64,000 nt of DNA from CAIVVT01 sp963823095 (lineage in GTDB: Bacteria > Acidobacteriota > Terriglobia > Bryobacterales > Bryobacteraceae), in the NCBI GenBank assembly GCA_963823095.1, contig CAWGKI010000001.1, forward strand, positions 186,001 through 250,000, given 5' to 3'. The position numbers and the translations under genes were made by a program. The notes below the pieces were generated by a model. The model was given only the letters and a program-made list of their open reading frames with translations. It had not been told where the DNA came from and searched no databases. Within the stretch, counting starts at the first letter, position 1. Each line of letters begins with the position of its first letter. Of the stretch, positions 1 through 7,966 are shown piece by piece.

Positions 1-286
1 CCGCGTCGGCGTTCGTGCTCTTGGCTTCGAGGACGCCGCGCGCTGGGATCATGACTCGAAATGGATCGTCGCCGCCCACTCGAAGCTGGTCTTCTGTGAA
101 CAGCCCGCCGTCCGGCAGGCCAGCACCGCGATTGCCGGGGTGGATGACGCACTTCACTTTTGGCTTGAGCTTCTTGCCGGTCTCGCTGAGCAGAGCTTCC
201 AGCGCGGGATAGTAGGCCGTCTCGGGAACCGCGCCGGACGACCGAATTGTGCGCATCTCCTGGAGATACGTTTCCAGTGGAGTCAT
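1..286 (-). CDS. N-terminal part of a class I DNA (N6-adenine) methyltransferase, type ISP-like; runs off the window
   Basis: The ATG is at 286 and the frame stays open to the window edge, giving about 95 residues. It starts MTPLETYLQEMRTIR and continues with ETAYYPALEALL, GKKLKPKVKCVIHPGNRGAG, LPDGGLF and PARGVLEAK. This is the characteristic N-terminal region of large restriction-modification methylases of the type ISP kind, which also occur in several phage-defence loci. The catalytic SAM and NPPY motifs would lie outside the window, so activity cannot be judged. A degraded HTH antitoxin-like remnant lies just upstream. Family call is from remembered sequence pattern; the exact defence system is unknown. 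Confidence 0.72.
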   Translation of the reverse strand, partial: MTPLETYLQEMRTIRSSGAVPETAYYPALEALLSETGKKLKPKVKCVIHPGNRGAGLPDGGLFTEDQLRVGGDDPFRVMIPARGVLEAKSTNADA

Positions 287-383
287 AGGTCGAACTACGA
301 TTAGACCACTGGGGCGGGGGCGATGACGATCAGCGGGACGATGCGGAGTCGCGGATTCTTAATCGAGTACACGCAATTTCAAC

Positions 384-565
384 CTAAACCAGTTCGATCC
401 GAATTTCGCGGCCCACGGCCACGGCCGCTTTGCGCAGTGTGCTCAGCGTCATCGCGTCGTACTCAGGATTGAGCAAGCGATCGAGAGCGGCGCGGCTGGA
501 ATCCAGGAATCCAGTTCCTTACGAGTCGATCCTGCCCTTTCGAGGCGCTTCGCACGCTCTTGGCG
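384..565 (-). pseudogene. Degraded HTH (antitoxin-like) gene fragment
   Basis: Two overlapping minus-strand frames together give an HTH-like C-terminus. The upstream frame reads KRLERAGSTRKELDSW. The downstream frame reads SRAALDRLLNPEYDAMTLST followed by LRKAAVAVGREIRIELV and a stop at 384. The second block matches the helix-turn-helix end of XRE/HicB-type antitoxins. The frame changes near 515, and an in-frame TAA lies upstream of the first block with no visible start codon, so this is probably a remnant. It sits between manA and the methyltransferase on the same strand. Confidence 0.5.
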
Positions 566-568
566 ACT

Positions 569-1426
569 TTAGTCTGCGGGCCGGGCTTGGTGGGGCAATG
601 GCGGAAACGCCCGCAGGATCTTGGTCGGTTGCGCGGGCTCGATGGGGAGCCCGCCTGACGGGCCTTCCACGATCCAGCACTCGCCCTCGCGGTAGGCCTC
701 ACCGCCGATCGTTCCGCTGCCTTGCGTGAAGATGTAGAGCGAAAAGGGCAGCTTCAGGCTATCGAGAACGAACGGACGGCTCACGTCGGCGCTGTGAACC
801 TCGAAGTACTCGGTGCGAATCTCGGGCTTCCATGGCGCGCCGGCATTCGGAACAAACGGAGCTTGCGGAATCCAGGGTCCCAGGTGCGACACAGCCAGGC
901 CATCTTTCAAATGGAGTTCCCGCCCGCGGCCGTAATCGAACAGCCGGTAGGTGGTATCCGAGGTCTGCTGGATCTCGCAGACAACCACTCCGGCGCCCAA
1001 GGCGTGCACGGTGCCGGCCGAGACCAGGTAGCTCTCGCCGGGCTTCACGTCGAACCAGCGAATCAGATCGACGATGGAGCCGTCGAGCGCGGCGCGGTGC
1101 ATGGTCTCCAGATCGATGTCCTGCTTGAAGCCCAAGGCGATCTGCCCTCCAGGATCGGCGCGCAGAACGTGCCACATCTCGGTCTTGCCGCGTTCCAGCC
1201 CTTGCGACTGGGCATAGGCGTCGCCGGGATGGACCTGCACCGAAAGCCGCTCCGAGGTGAAGATGAACTTCACCAGCAGAGGCAGCGGCGGATCGTCCTG
1301 ATACCAGACCTCGCCAAGCTTCGTCCCGTCCGAGACGAACCATGGCTCGACCGCCGGCGTGCCCCAGATCTTGTCCAAGTATTCCGCCGGGAGACGGCGG
1401 ACTTTCCATTTAGCTGTTGAGCTCAA
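569..1426 (-). CDS. manA: Class I mannose-6-phosphate isomerase
   Basis: A 285-residue cupin-type isomerase that interconverts fructose-6-phosphate and mannose-6-phosphate, feeding GDP-sugar and polysaccharide synthesis. The zinc-binding signatures are visible: QVHPGD, the Glu of GKTEMW, and the His of AGTVHALGAG. WYQDDPPLPLLVKFI and RLFDYGR are also typical of the short class I enzymes. The first usable codon is a TTG at 1426, overlapping the last 17 bases of the upstream aminotransferase gene, so translation is probably coupled. It is the last intact gene of a minus-strand run that starts at 5645. Confidence 0.85.
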   Translation of the reverse strand: MSSTAKWKVRRLPAEYLDKIWGTPAVEPWFVSDGTKLGEVWYQDDPPLPLLVKFIFTSERLSVQVHPGDAYAQSQGLERGKTEMWHVLRADPGGQIALGFKQDIDLETMHRAALDGSIVDLIRWFDVKPGESYLVSAGTVHALGAGVVVCEIQQTSDTTYRLFDYGRGRELHLKDGLAVSHLGPWIPQAPFVPNAGAPWKPEIRTEYFEVHSADVSRPFVLDSLKLPFSLYIFTQGSGTIGGEAYREGECWIVEGPSGGLPIEPAQPTKILRAFPPLPHQARPAD

Positions 1427-2600
1427 GAATCAGCTTCTCCATGCGTGTCAGGCCTTTGTCCAACTGTTCGAGGCTTGCGGCGTAGGAGATGCGAACGTGG
1501 GCTTCCGTTCCGAAAGCCTCGCCCGGCACTACGGCTACGTGCGCCTTGGCGAGCAGCAGTTCGGCGAATTGCATCGGCGTGGAAACGCCGTTGCGCCCCA
1601 GGATGGTCGAGATGTTCGGGTAGACGTAAAACGCGCCCTGCGGCTCGATGCAGCGAATGCCCGGCATGGAGCGCAACCTCGAAACCACATAGTCGCGGCG
1701 GCGCCGGTATTCGGCAAGCATCTCACCCACCGAATCCTGCGGCCCGTTGAGCGCCTCAATGCCGCCCTTCTGCGCAAAGGAGGTGGCATTGGATGTCGAA
1801 TGCGACTGCAGCTTCGTCATCGCCGTGCAAATCGGAGCGGGCGCCAGCGCGAAGCCGATGCGCCAGCCGGTCATGGCGTAAGTCTTCGACAAAGAACCGG
1901 CCACCAGCACGGTGTCCTTCATGTCCGGCATCGCCGCCACGGAGTAAGGCTCGCTGTCGTAGAGGAACTTGCAATAGCACTCGTCGGTCATCAGGTAGAT
2001 GCCGCGCTTGCGGGCCAGAAGGGCGATCTTTTCGAATTCCGCGCGATCGACGATGGCGCCTGACGGGTTGGACGGAGAGTTGATAATGATCAACCGGGTG
2101 AGAGGCGTGAGCGAGCGCTCGATTTGCGCCGCCGTCACCGCGAAACCCTCAGCCTCGTTCGTTTCGACGAAGACGCAGCGTCCGCCGGCGTAATTGACTA
2201 CGTCCTTGTAAGTCACCCAATAGGGGACGGGGATCACGACCTCGTCGCCGGGATTCACCAGCGCCTGAATCAGGTTGAAGATCGCGTGCTTGCCGCCAAC
2301 GCAGACGACGCATTCGTTCGGAGCGTAATTCGTGCCGAAGTCCACACGATGCCGGTCGCAGATGGCCTGCCGCAGTTCCAGGACGCCCTGCATCGCGGTG
2401 TAGCGCGTAAAGTTGGCGTCGAGAGCGGCGATGGCGGCGCGCTTGATGTTGTCCGGCGTGGGGAAGTCGGGTTCGCCGACACCGAAATCGACCACGTCCA
2501 CACCCGCACGGCGCAGCTTTTCGGCTTCAGCCGAGACCTTCGCCGTGGAAGAGACGCTGATGAGAGAAATGCGATCTGCCTGATTGAGTGCGGCTTGCAT
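1410..2600 (-). CDS. Class I/II PLP-dependent aminotransferase, aspartate aminotransferase-like
   Basis: About 396 residues. The ATG at 2600 gives MQAALNQADRIS, and the longer upstream extension would run into coaD, so this start is chosen. Typical fold-type I motifs are present: VGEPDFPTP near residue 45, SPSNPSG near 175, and the PLP-lysine motif SLSKTYAMTGWRIGFA near 235-250. The family transfers amino groups between aspartate or related amino acids and 2-oxoglutarate; substrate specificity cannot be fixed from sequence alone. It lies 25 bases downstream of coaD and overlaps manA. Confidence 0.88.
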   Translation of the reverse strand: MQAALNQADRISLISVSSTAKVSAEAEKLRRAGVDVVDFGVGEPDFPTPDNIKRAAIAALDANFTRYTAMQGVLELRQAICDRHRVDFGTNYAPNECVVCVGGKHAIFNLIQALVNPGDEVVIPVPYWVTYKDVVNYAGGRCVFVETNEAEGFAVTAAQIERSLTPLTRLIIINSPSNPSGAIVDRAEFEKIALLARKRGIYLMTDECYCKFLYDSEPYSVAAMPDMKDTVLVAGSLSKTYAMTGWRIGFALAPAPICTAMTKLQSHSTSNATSFAQKGGIEALNGPQDSVGEMLAEYRRRRDYVVSRLRSMPGIRCIEPQGAFYVYPNISTILGRNGVSTPMQFAELLLAKAHVAVVPGEAFGTEAHVRISYAASLEQLDKGLTRMEKLILELNS

Positions 2601-2625
2601 GGGAGTGTGTGATTTCCAATCTGCT

Positions 2626-3132
2626 CTAACGTTCCGGCGCAAGAAGCCGTTGGCGCAGCCGTTCCTCCACCGATGGGGGCACAAGGCCGCCGATATTGCC
2701 ACCCAACTGGATGACTTCCTTCACGATGCGCGAGCTGATGAAGGAGTATGCCTCTCCTGCCATCATAAACACAGTTTCGATGTCCGGCGCCAGTCGCCGG
2801 TTCATAAGAGCCATTTGTAATTCGTACTCGTAATCAGAAATAGCTCTAATACCTCGCAGGATCACGTTGGCTCGCCGTCGTGCGGCGTAATCCACGAGAA
2901 GGCCGTCGAAGCTATCCAATTCTACGTTTGGAATCCCCTGGACCACTTCCTGCAGCATCTCCACGCGCTCGGGAACGCTGAACAAGGGCCGCTTATGTTC
3001 GTTCCGCAAGACGGCCACGATCAGGCGGTCGACGATGTGAGAGCCGCGGAGGATCAGGTCGAGGTGCCCATTCGTAATGGGGTCGAACGAGCCGGGGTAG
3101 ATACCAACGATTTCGGAGCGGGGTTGTGACAT
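2626..3132 (-). CDS. coaD: Phosphopantetheine adenylyltransferase
   Basis: A 168-residue nucleotidyltransferase catalysing the fourth step of coenzyme A synthesis, ATP plus 4'-phosphopantetheine to dephospho-CoA. The N-terminus IVGIYPGSFDPITNGHLDLI contains the T/HxGH ATP-binding motif. RPLFSVPERVEML, RGIRAISDYEYELQMA and the C-terminal ISSRIVKEV are hallmark blocks. The ATG at 3132 (MSQPRSEI) places the motif at the usual distance from the start; ATGs further upstream would overlap the neighbouring epimerase. It is co-directional with genes on both sides, with small gaps. Confidence 0.95.
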   Translation of the reverse strand: MSQPRSEIVGIYPGSFDPITNGHLDLILRGSHIVDRLIVAVLRNEHKRPLFSVPERVEMLQEVVQGIPNVELDSFDGLLVDYAARRRANVILRGIRAISDYEYELQMALMNRRLAPDIETVFMMAGEAYSFISSRIVKEVIQLGGNIGGLVPPSVEERLRQRLLAPER

Positions 3133-3146
3133 GCCGGACGTGCCTT

Positions 3147-4197
3147 TTAATTGTCCCATGCCACGTTCGCGCTGGCCCATTCAAGGCAACCCCTGATGTT
3201 CTTTTCCTCCAGTGCCGCGCGCTCCTCTTTCGAGAATGAATCGAGAGCGACAGCAGACGCGGGGAGTCTCGCGCCCAGTTCAACCGTCCGCGCCAGCCTG
3301 ATGCCCTGGCGGTCGGGGAAAGTCGCCCAATACGAGGAGGAAAAGACTGGGATCGCCAACGAGTTGCGCGTGATCATCTCAAGTGAAAGCTTAGGCCTTC
3401 TTCCGCCCTTGCGCAGCAGGTCGAGAATGCGTGCGATGTCGAGCACGCCGTCGCCCAGGACCACGTCGCCCAGCAAAAGGCCTTTCGAGGTGAGCGACAC
3501 GCGCGAATCTTTCATGTGCGTCGAGATCGTATAGGGCGCGAGGCGTTCTACGACATCGTATGGATCGTCGAGCAGCGACAGGTTGTTGCCGAAGTCGAGG
3601 CAGACGCCGAGGTATTCGCTGGAATACTCCTTCATCAGGGCGGCCATTTCTTCCCCGGTCCAATCCTTGTGATTCTCCAGGGCCACCGGCATTCGGACGC
3701 GTTCGGCGAGCGTGACCATGCGCCGGATGCCGTCTCGCGATCGTGCGACGAACTCGCGCCACTCCGCCATGGAATGGAAAGTCTCGTAACGCCGTCCACT
3801 CAGGCAGGCCAGGCGGACGCAGCGCGCGCCCGCGGCCTTCGCGGCCGCAAGATGCTTCTCAAACGACTCGGCGTCGGATTCCTTGAACGGGACGGAAGAC
3901 GCGCTCTCGAAATATAGCTGGTGACGTTCGAGCTTCTCGCGCAACTGGCGCACGGCGGCGTCGCTGAGATCGGGCATGGGGCCCTGAATGCCGGATGCAC
4001 CGAACGAAACGGCGATATCGGCCAATTCGAGCGGACTGTTGATTCTGCGAGCGCCCATGAAGCTGGTCCAGGCGACTCCGAGAGGGGATCGCTTCACGGG
4101 GGACGGCTGCGTGTGTGCAATCGCGGGCATGCCGGCGGACATCGCCGCGGAAATGGCGGCGGGCGTGGCCGCTAATCAGGAATTCTCTGCGCTTCAC
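3147..4197 (-). CDS. Sugar phosphate isomerase/epimerase (TIM barrel), exported, frameshifted in the signal peptide
   Basis: The main frame (4142 to 3147) encodes a xylose-isomerase-like TIM barrel with blocks such as ALENHKDWTGEEM, YLGVCLDFGNNLSLLDDPYDV, TISTHMKDSRV and LSLEMITRN. These are metal-binding strand ends of the AP_endonuc_2 family. Its apparent ATG at 4142 falls inside a signal peptide. A GTG at 4197, overlapping the preceding stop as GTGA, starts a frame reading VKRREFLIS. Removing one base near 4173 joins them into a twin-arginine leader, KRREFLIAATPAAISAAMSA. An extra base, real or a sequencing error, has therefore split the leader from the mature protein. Substrate unknown; the neighbours suggest sugar catabolism. 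Confidence 0.75.
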
Positions 4198-4294
4198 AAA
4201 ATCCTCTTCTCTTCGCCGGGCGTCCACACAGTCGCCCGCGCAAGCTCCGGTGCAATCGCGCTCCACGCCGGTTCGCGGCGCGGTGTCCAGAATC

Positions 4295-5645
4295 TTACGA
4301 GAGTAGGCCTCTCAGGACAGCATCCCACGGTTTGCGATAAGGCCGCTCCAACATCGCGGCGGCTTGTGTGTCTGCCAGAATCTTCTCGGCGTCGGGATCC
4401 CAGCGGATCTTGCGTCCCGTGCGGTAGCTGATGTTGGCCAGATGGCAAGCCGTAGCCGTGCGATGTCCGTCTTCGGCATCGGCAATCGGCTTCTGGCGGG
4501 ACTTGACGCAATCGAGAAAGCCGCGCACGTGCAGGTCGAACTGCTCTGGAGAAGAGCCGGCCATCTTTGCCGGGCTGCATGCGCAACTCCGGTTCCACTT
4601 TTATCTTCTGCGGACCGCCTTCGGGTTGACCCTGAAAGGTCGGGATCGCGTTCGACGGGGACGTCTTCGTATCGGGAAAGAGTTCCCAGCCGGCGCGGTT
4701 GATTACCAGCGATCCGCGCGTTCCAAAGAACTCCGTGCCGTTGCCCGCGCGGCGTCCCGCCGAGACCTCGCGGTGCGACCAGATCGACGTGAAGCCCGGA
4801 TACTCGAACAGCGCATCCTGTACATCCGGGGTCTCGCCGTCGTCTTCCAGCGCGAACCGTCCGCCAGAGGACGATACGGCACTGGGACCCTTCACATCCA
4901 AAAACCATTGCAGGATGTCGATTTCGTGTGCTGCGAGATTCGTCATCTGGCCGCCCGAGAAGTCCCAGAACCAGCGGAAATGGTAGAGCCCGCGATGCGG
5001 CGAATAGTCATGCGCCGGCGCGGGTCCGAGCCACATGTCGTAGTCGAAATTCTCGGGCTGCGCCCCATCGGGTTTGCCGAAGCCGGGCAGAATGTTGCGC
5101 GCCGTGCCCATGCGCACGGAGACCACCTTGCCGATATGGCCCTGGCGCATCATCTCGAACGCGGCGCGATAGTGTTTGCCGCTGCGCTGCTGCGTGCCCA
5201 CCTGGACGATGCGGTTGTGCCGCCGCGCCACATCCGCCATCCAGCGCCCTTCGCGCACGAACAGCGTCATGGGCTTCTCCACATAGACATCCTTGCCAGC
5301 GGCACAGGCCATCATGGTCATCAACGCGTGCCAGTGATCCGGCGTGCAGACGACTACGGCATCGACGTCCTTGTCATCAAGCAGGCGGCGGAAATCCTTG
5401 TAGGGCCGGGTGGATCCACCCGAGCGCCTGTTGCAGACGTTGACGCCCTCCTGCAAGCGCGGCTCGAACGTTTCGGCGAGGGCGACGAGGTTCACGTCGT
5501 CCTGGTGGCTGAAGTCGAAGACATGCTGGGCGCCGATCAGGCCGTAGCCGATGAAGCCGATCCCAACGCGGTCATTGGCTCCCAGCACCCGGCTGTACGA
5601 TAGCGCCGTCAGAGATCCCAGTACGGTGCGGCGTGTCATGGACAT
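4295..5645 (-). CDS. Gfo/Idh/MocA-family oxidoreductase, frameshifted near the C-terminus
   Basis: A NAD(P)-dependent sugar oxidoreductase. The protein begins with a short Tat-like leader (MTRRTVLGSL), then the Rossmann motif VGIGFIGYGLIGAQHV. The signature EKPMTLFVREG follows VVVCTPDHWHALM, and the substrate domain contains DYSPHRGLYHFRWFWDFSGG. The first frame loses homology after LRMQPGKDG near 4570, while the next frame continues with MAGSSPEQFDLHVRGFLDC and ends at 4295. One extra A in an AAA run explains the break. Start is 5645 or 5639. It heads the minus-strand run and is divergent from the dehydratase at 5675. Confidence 0.82.
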
Positions 5646-5674
5646 GGCGCGAATTCTATCATTGGGTCAGACCT

Positions 5675-7666
5675 ATGGATGGAACCACTCGTACTCCGGA
5701 TGCAAAGCTCGTGCTCGATTCCGGCGATCCGTCGCTCTTCAACGCGCGCACCAAAGCGCCGGGACCGGCTGGATTATTGCCATTTACGCCCGAAATGCTG
5801 CGCTCCGCGCCGAGCGGCCATCTCTTCGGCTGGACGATGAACGCCGGCATGGGCTGGGACCCGTCGAAGCTGGGCGGCACTGAAGTTTTGATTCTCTCGA
5901 CGCATGGCGGGCTGCGCGCGCCCGACGGCAGGCCCATCGCACTCGGCTTCCACAGCGGCCATTGGGAAGTCGGACTGCTGGTGGAAGCCGCGGCTCGCGA
6001 ACTTGCATTACTCGATGCCGTGCCCTTCGCGGCCGCGTGCAGCGACCCATGCGACGGACGCTCGCAGGGCACCACCGGCATGTTCGATTCCCTGCCCTAT
6101 CGCAACGACGCCGCAACGGTGTTTCGCAGACTGATCCGCAGCCTGCCGACGCGCGGCGCGGTCCTCGGCGTGGCGACTTGCGATAAGGGTCTGCCCGCGA
6201 TGATGATGGCGCTCGCGGCGTCGCACGATCTGCCCTGCGTGCTGGTCCCCGGCGGAGTGACGCTCGCGGCCGAACAGGGCGAAGATTCCGCCAAGGTGCA
6301 ATCGATCGGCGCGCGCTATGCGCATGGCGAGATCACGCTCGAATACGCCGCTGAGGTGGGGTGCAGGGCCTGTGCTTCGCCCGGCGGAGGCTGCCAGTTT
6401 CTCGGCACTGCCGCAACGTCACAAGTGGTCGGCGAAGCCTTAGGGCTCGCTCTGCCGCACGCCGCTCTCGCGCCGTCGGGCGAACCGGTGTGGCTTGACA
6501 TGGCAGTGCGCAGTGCCCGCGCCGCGCTGTTGCTGCGCTCGCGAGGTGTAACAACTCGCGACATATTGACTCAGGCGTCGGTGGAGAATGCGATGGTAGT
6601 CCATGCCGCCTTCGGAGGTTCGACGAATCTCATCATGCACCTCTCCGCTATTGCCTATCACGCGGGCTTGCAGCGGCCTGGCGTTCAGGATTGGAACCGC
6701 GTCAACCGCCAGACGCCTCGTATTGTCGATGCATTGCCCAACGGACCGAAGGGCTTCACCACGGCGCAGGTTTTCCTGGCCGGCGGAGTGCCTGAAGCGA
6801 TGCTGCATCTCCGCCGCGCCGGGTTGCTCGACACGAAGGCTCTCACGGCGGCGGGCTGCACGCTGGGCGAGTCGCTCGATTGGTGGGAACAGAGCGAGCG
6901 GCGACACGAATTCCGCGGCGTTTTGAAACAGCGCGATGGCGTCGAGCCCGGCCAGGTGATCATGAGTCCGGAAAAGGCGCACTCCAGCGGGCTCACACCG
7001 ACGGTCTGCTTTCCAGTGGGCAACATCGCGCCGGGCGGTTCCGTGATCAAGGCGACGGCGATCGATCCGAGTGTCGTGGACCAGGACGGCGTCTATCGCA
7101 AACGCGGGCCGGTGAGGGTTTTCCTCACCGAACCCGCTGCAATTGAGGCCATCAAGAACGGCAAGATCCATGAGGGCGACGTGATCGTGCTCATGTGCCG
7201 CGGTCCGATGGGTTCCGGTATGGAGGAGACTTACCAACTCACCAGCGCTCTGAAGTATCTGCCCTTCGGCAAGCAAGTGGCCCTGATCACCGACGCACGC
7301 TTCAGCGGAGTGTCCACCGGCGCGTGCATCGGCCATGTTACGCCGGAAGCGCTGGCGGGCGGCCCGATCGGGAAACTGCTCGATGGCGACATCGTAGAGA
7401 TCCGCATCGATCGGGAGAGACTCGAAGGAACGGTGAATCTGGTAGGCGGCAACACGGAAATATTCGGCGAAAAGGAAGGCACGCGGATCCTGGCCTCGCG
7501 CCCGCTGCGTGACGACTTGGCTCCGGACCCACAACTGCCCGCCGATACGCGGCTCTGGGCCGCGCTACAGGAAATAAGCGGAGGCGCTTGGGGCGGATGC
7601 GTCTACGATGTCGATAAGATATTGGCGGTGATCGAGGCTGGAAAGCACTCTCATGAGGACCGCTAA
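5675..7666 (+). CDS. IlvD/Edd-family sugar-acid dehydratase, YjhG/YagF (D-xylonate dehydratase) type
   Basis: A 663-residue [Fe-S]-dependent dehydratase. Near-N-terminal GHLFGWTMNAGMGWDPSKLG and LGFHSGHWEVGLL are specific to the YjhG/YagF subgroup, whose studied members act on D-xylonate. Cluster ligands are visible in CSDPCDGRSQGTTGMFDSLP, GVATCDKGLPAMMM and GCRACASPGGGCQFLGTAAT. The C-terminal blocks MCRGPMGSGMEETYQ and ALITDARFSGVSTG are family hallmarks. The ATG at 5675 gives the usual length; an in-frame ATG at 5633 would overlap the divergent oxidoreductase. Together with the oxidoreductase and epimerase next door it suggests non-phosphorylative sugar or sugar-acid breakdown. Exact substrate is inference. 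Confidence 0.88.
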   Translation: MDGTTRTPDAKLVLDSGDPSLFNARTKAPGPAGLLPFTPEMLRSAPSGHLFGWTMNAGMGWDPSKLGGTEVLILSTHGGLRAPDGRPIALGFHSGHWEVGLLVEAAARELALLDAVPFAAACSDPCDGRSQGTTGMFDSLPYRNDAATVFRRLIRSLPTRGAVLGVATCDKGLPAMMMALAASHDLPCVLVPGGVTLAAEQGEDSAKVQSIGARYAHGEITLEYAAEVGCRACASPGGGCQFLGTAATSQVVGEALGLALPHAALAPSGEPVWLDMAVRSARAALLLRSRGVTTRDILTQASVENAMVVHAAFGGSTNLIMHLSAIAYHAGLQRPGVQDWNRVNRQTPRIVDALPNGPKGFTTAQVFLAGGVPEAMLHLRRAGLLDTKALTAAGCTLGESLDWWEQSERRHEFRGVLKQRDGVEPGQVIMSPEKAHSSGLTPTVCFPVGNIAPGGSVIKATAIDPSVVDQDGVYRKRGPVRVFLTEPAAIEAIKNGKIHEGDVIVLMCRGPMGSGMEETYQLTSALKYLPFGKQVALITDARFSGVSTGACIGHVTPEALAGGPIGKLLDGDIVEIRIDRERLEGTVNLVGGNTEIFGEKEGTRILASRPLRDDLAPDPQLPADTRLWAALQEISGGAWGGCVYDVDKILAVIEAGKHSHEDR

Positions 7667-7966
7667 TAGGCTGCGATACCCTTCCGATAGCTCCGGCGCG
7701 CAAACTCGCGGCGGTAACCAAGTGAAATCCAGCCACGTCCGAACGACATACGGACGCGACGAGGTTTTTCGCGCTCCCTGTCGGACAGAGGACGAAAAAA
7801 GCCGTCCTTGGAGTCGTCAGGCGGAATCAATACAAGTGGCCCCCTCGTGGAATTGCGAGGGCGTCGCCGAATGAACCGCAATATGTGCGCCCACCTGGGC
7901 GGCGCACCGGGGGTGCGGAGCCGTGTTGCCGGCATGAATGTGTGGCCGAGGGAATCCAATCGAACT
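7667..7966. other. Intergenic stretch without a supported gene
   Basis: Three hundred bases between the dehydratase and the subtilase. Frames are open on both strands, but none shows protein-like composition or a convincing start, and no clear promoter or terminator stands out. Confidence 0.4.

Noticed and set aside
722..1420. Long plus-strand reading frame of 232 codons
   Set aside because: It is antisense to the well-supported mannose-6-phosphate isomerase gene and has no recognisable protein motifs.
4431..5603. Plus-strand reading frame of 390 codons
   Set aside because: It is a shadow of the Gfo/Idh/MocA gene on the opposite strand; high GC leaves antisense frames open.
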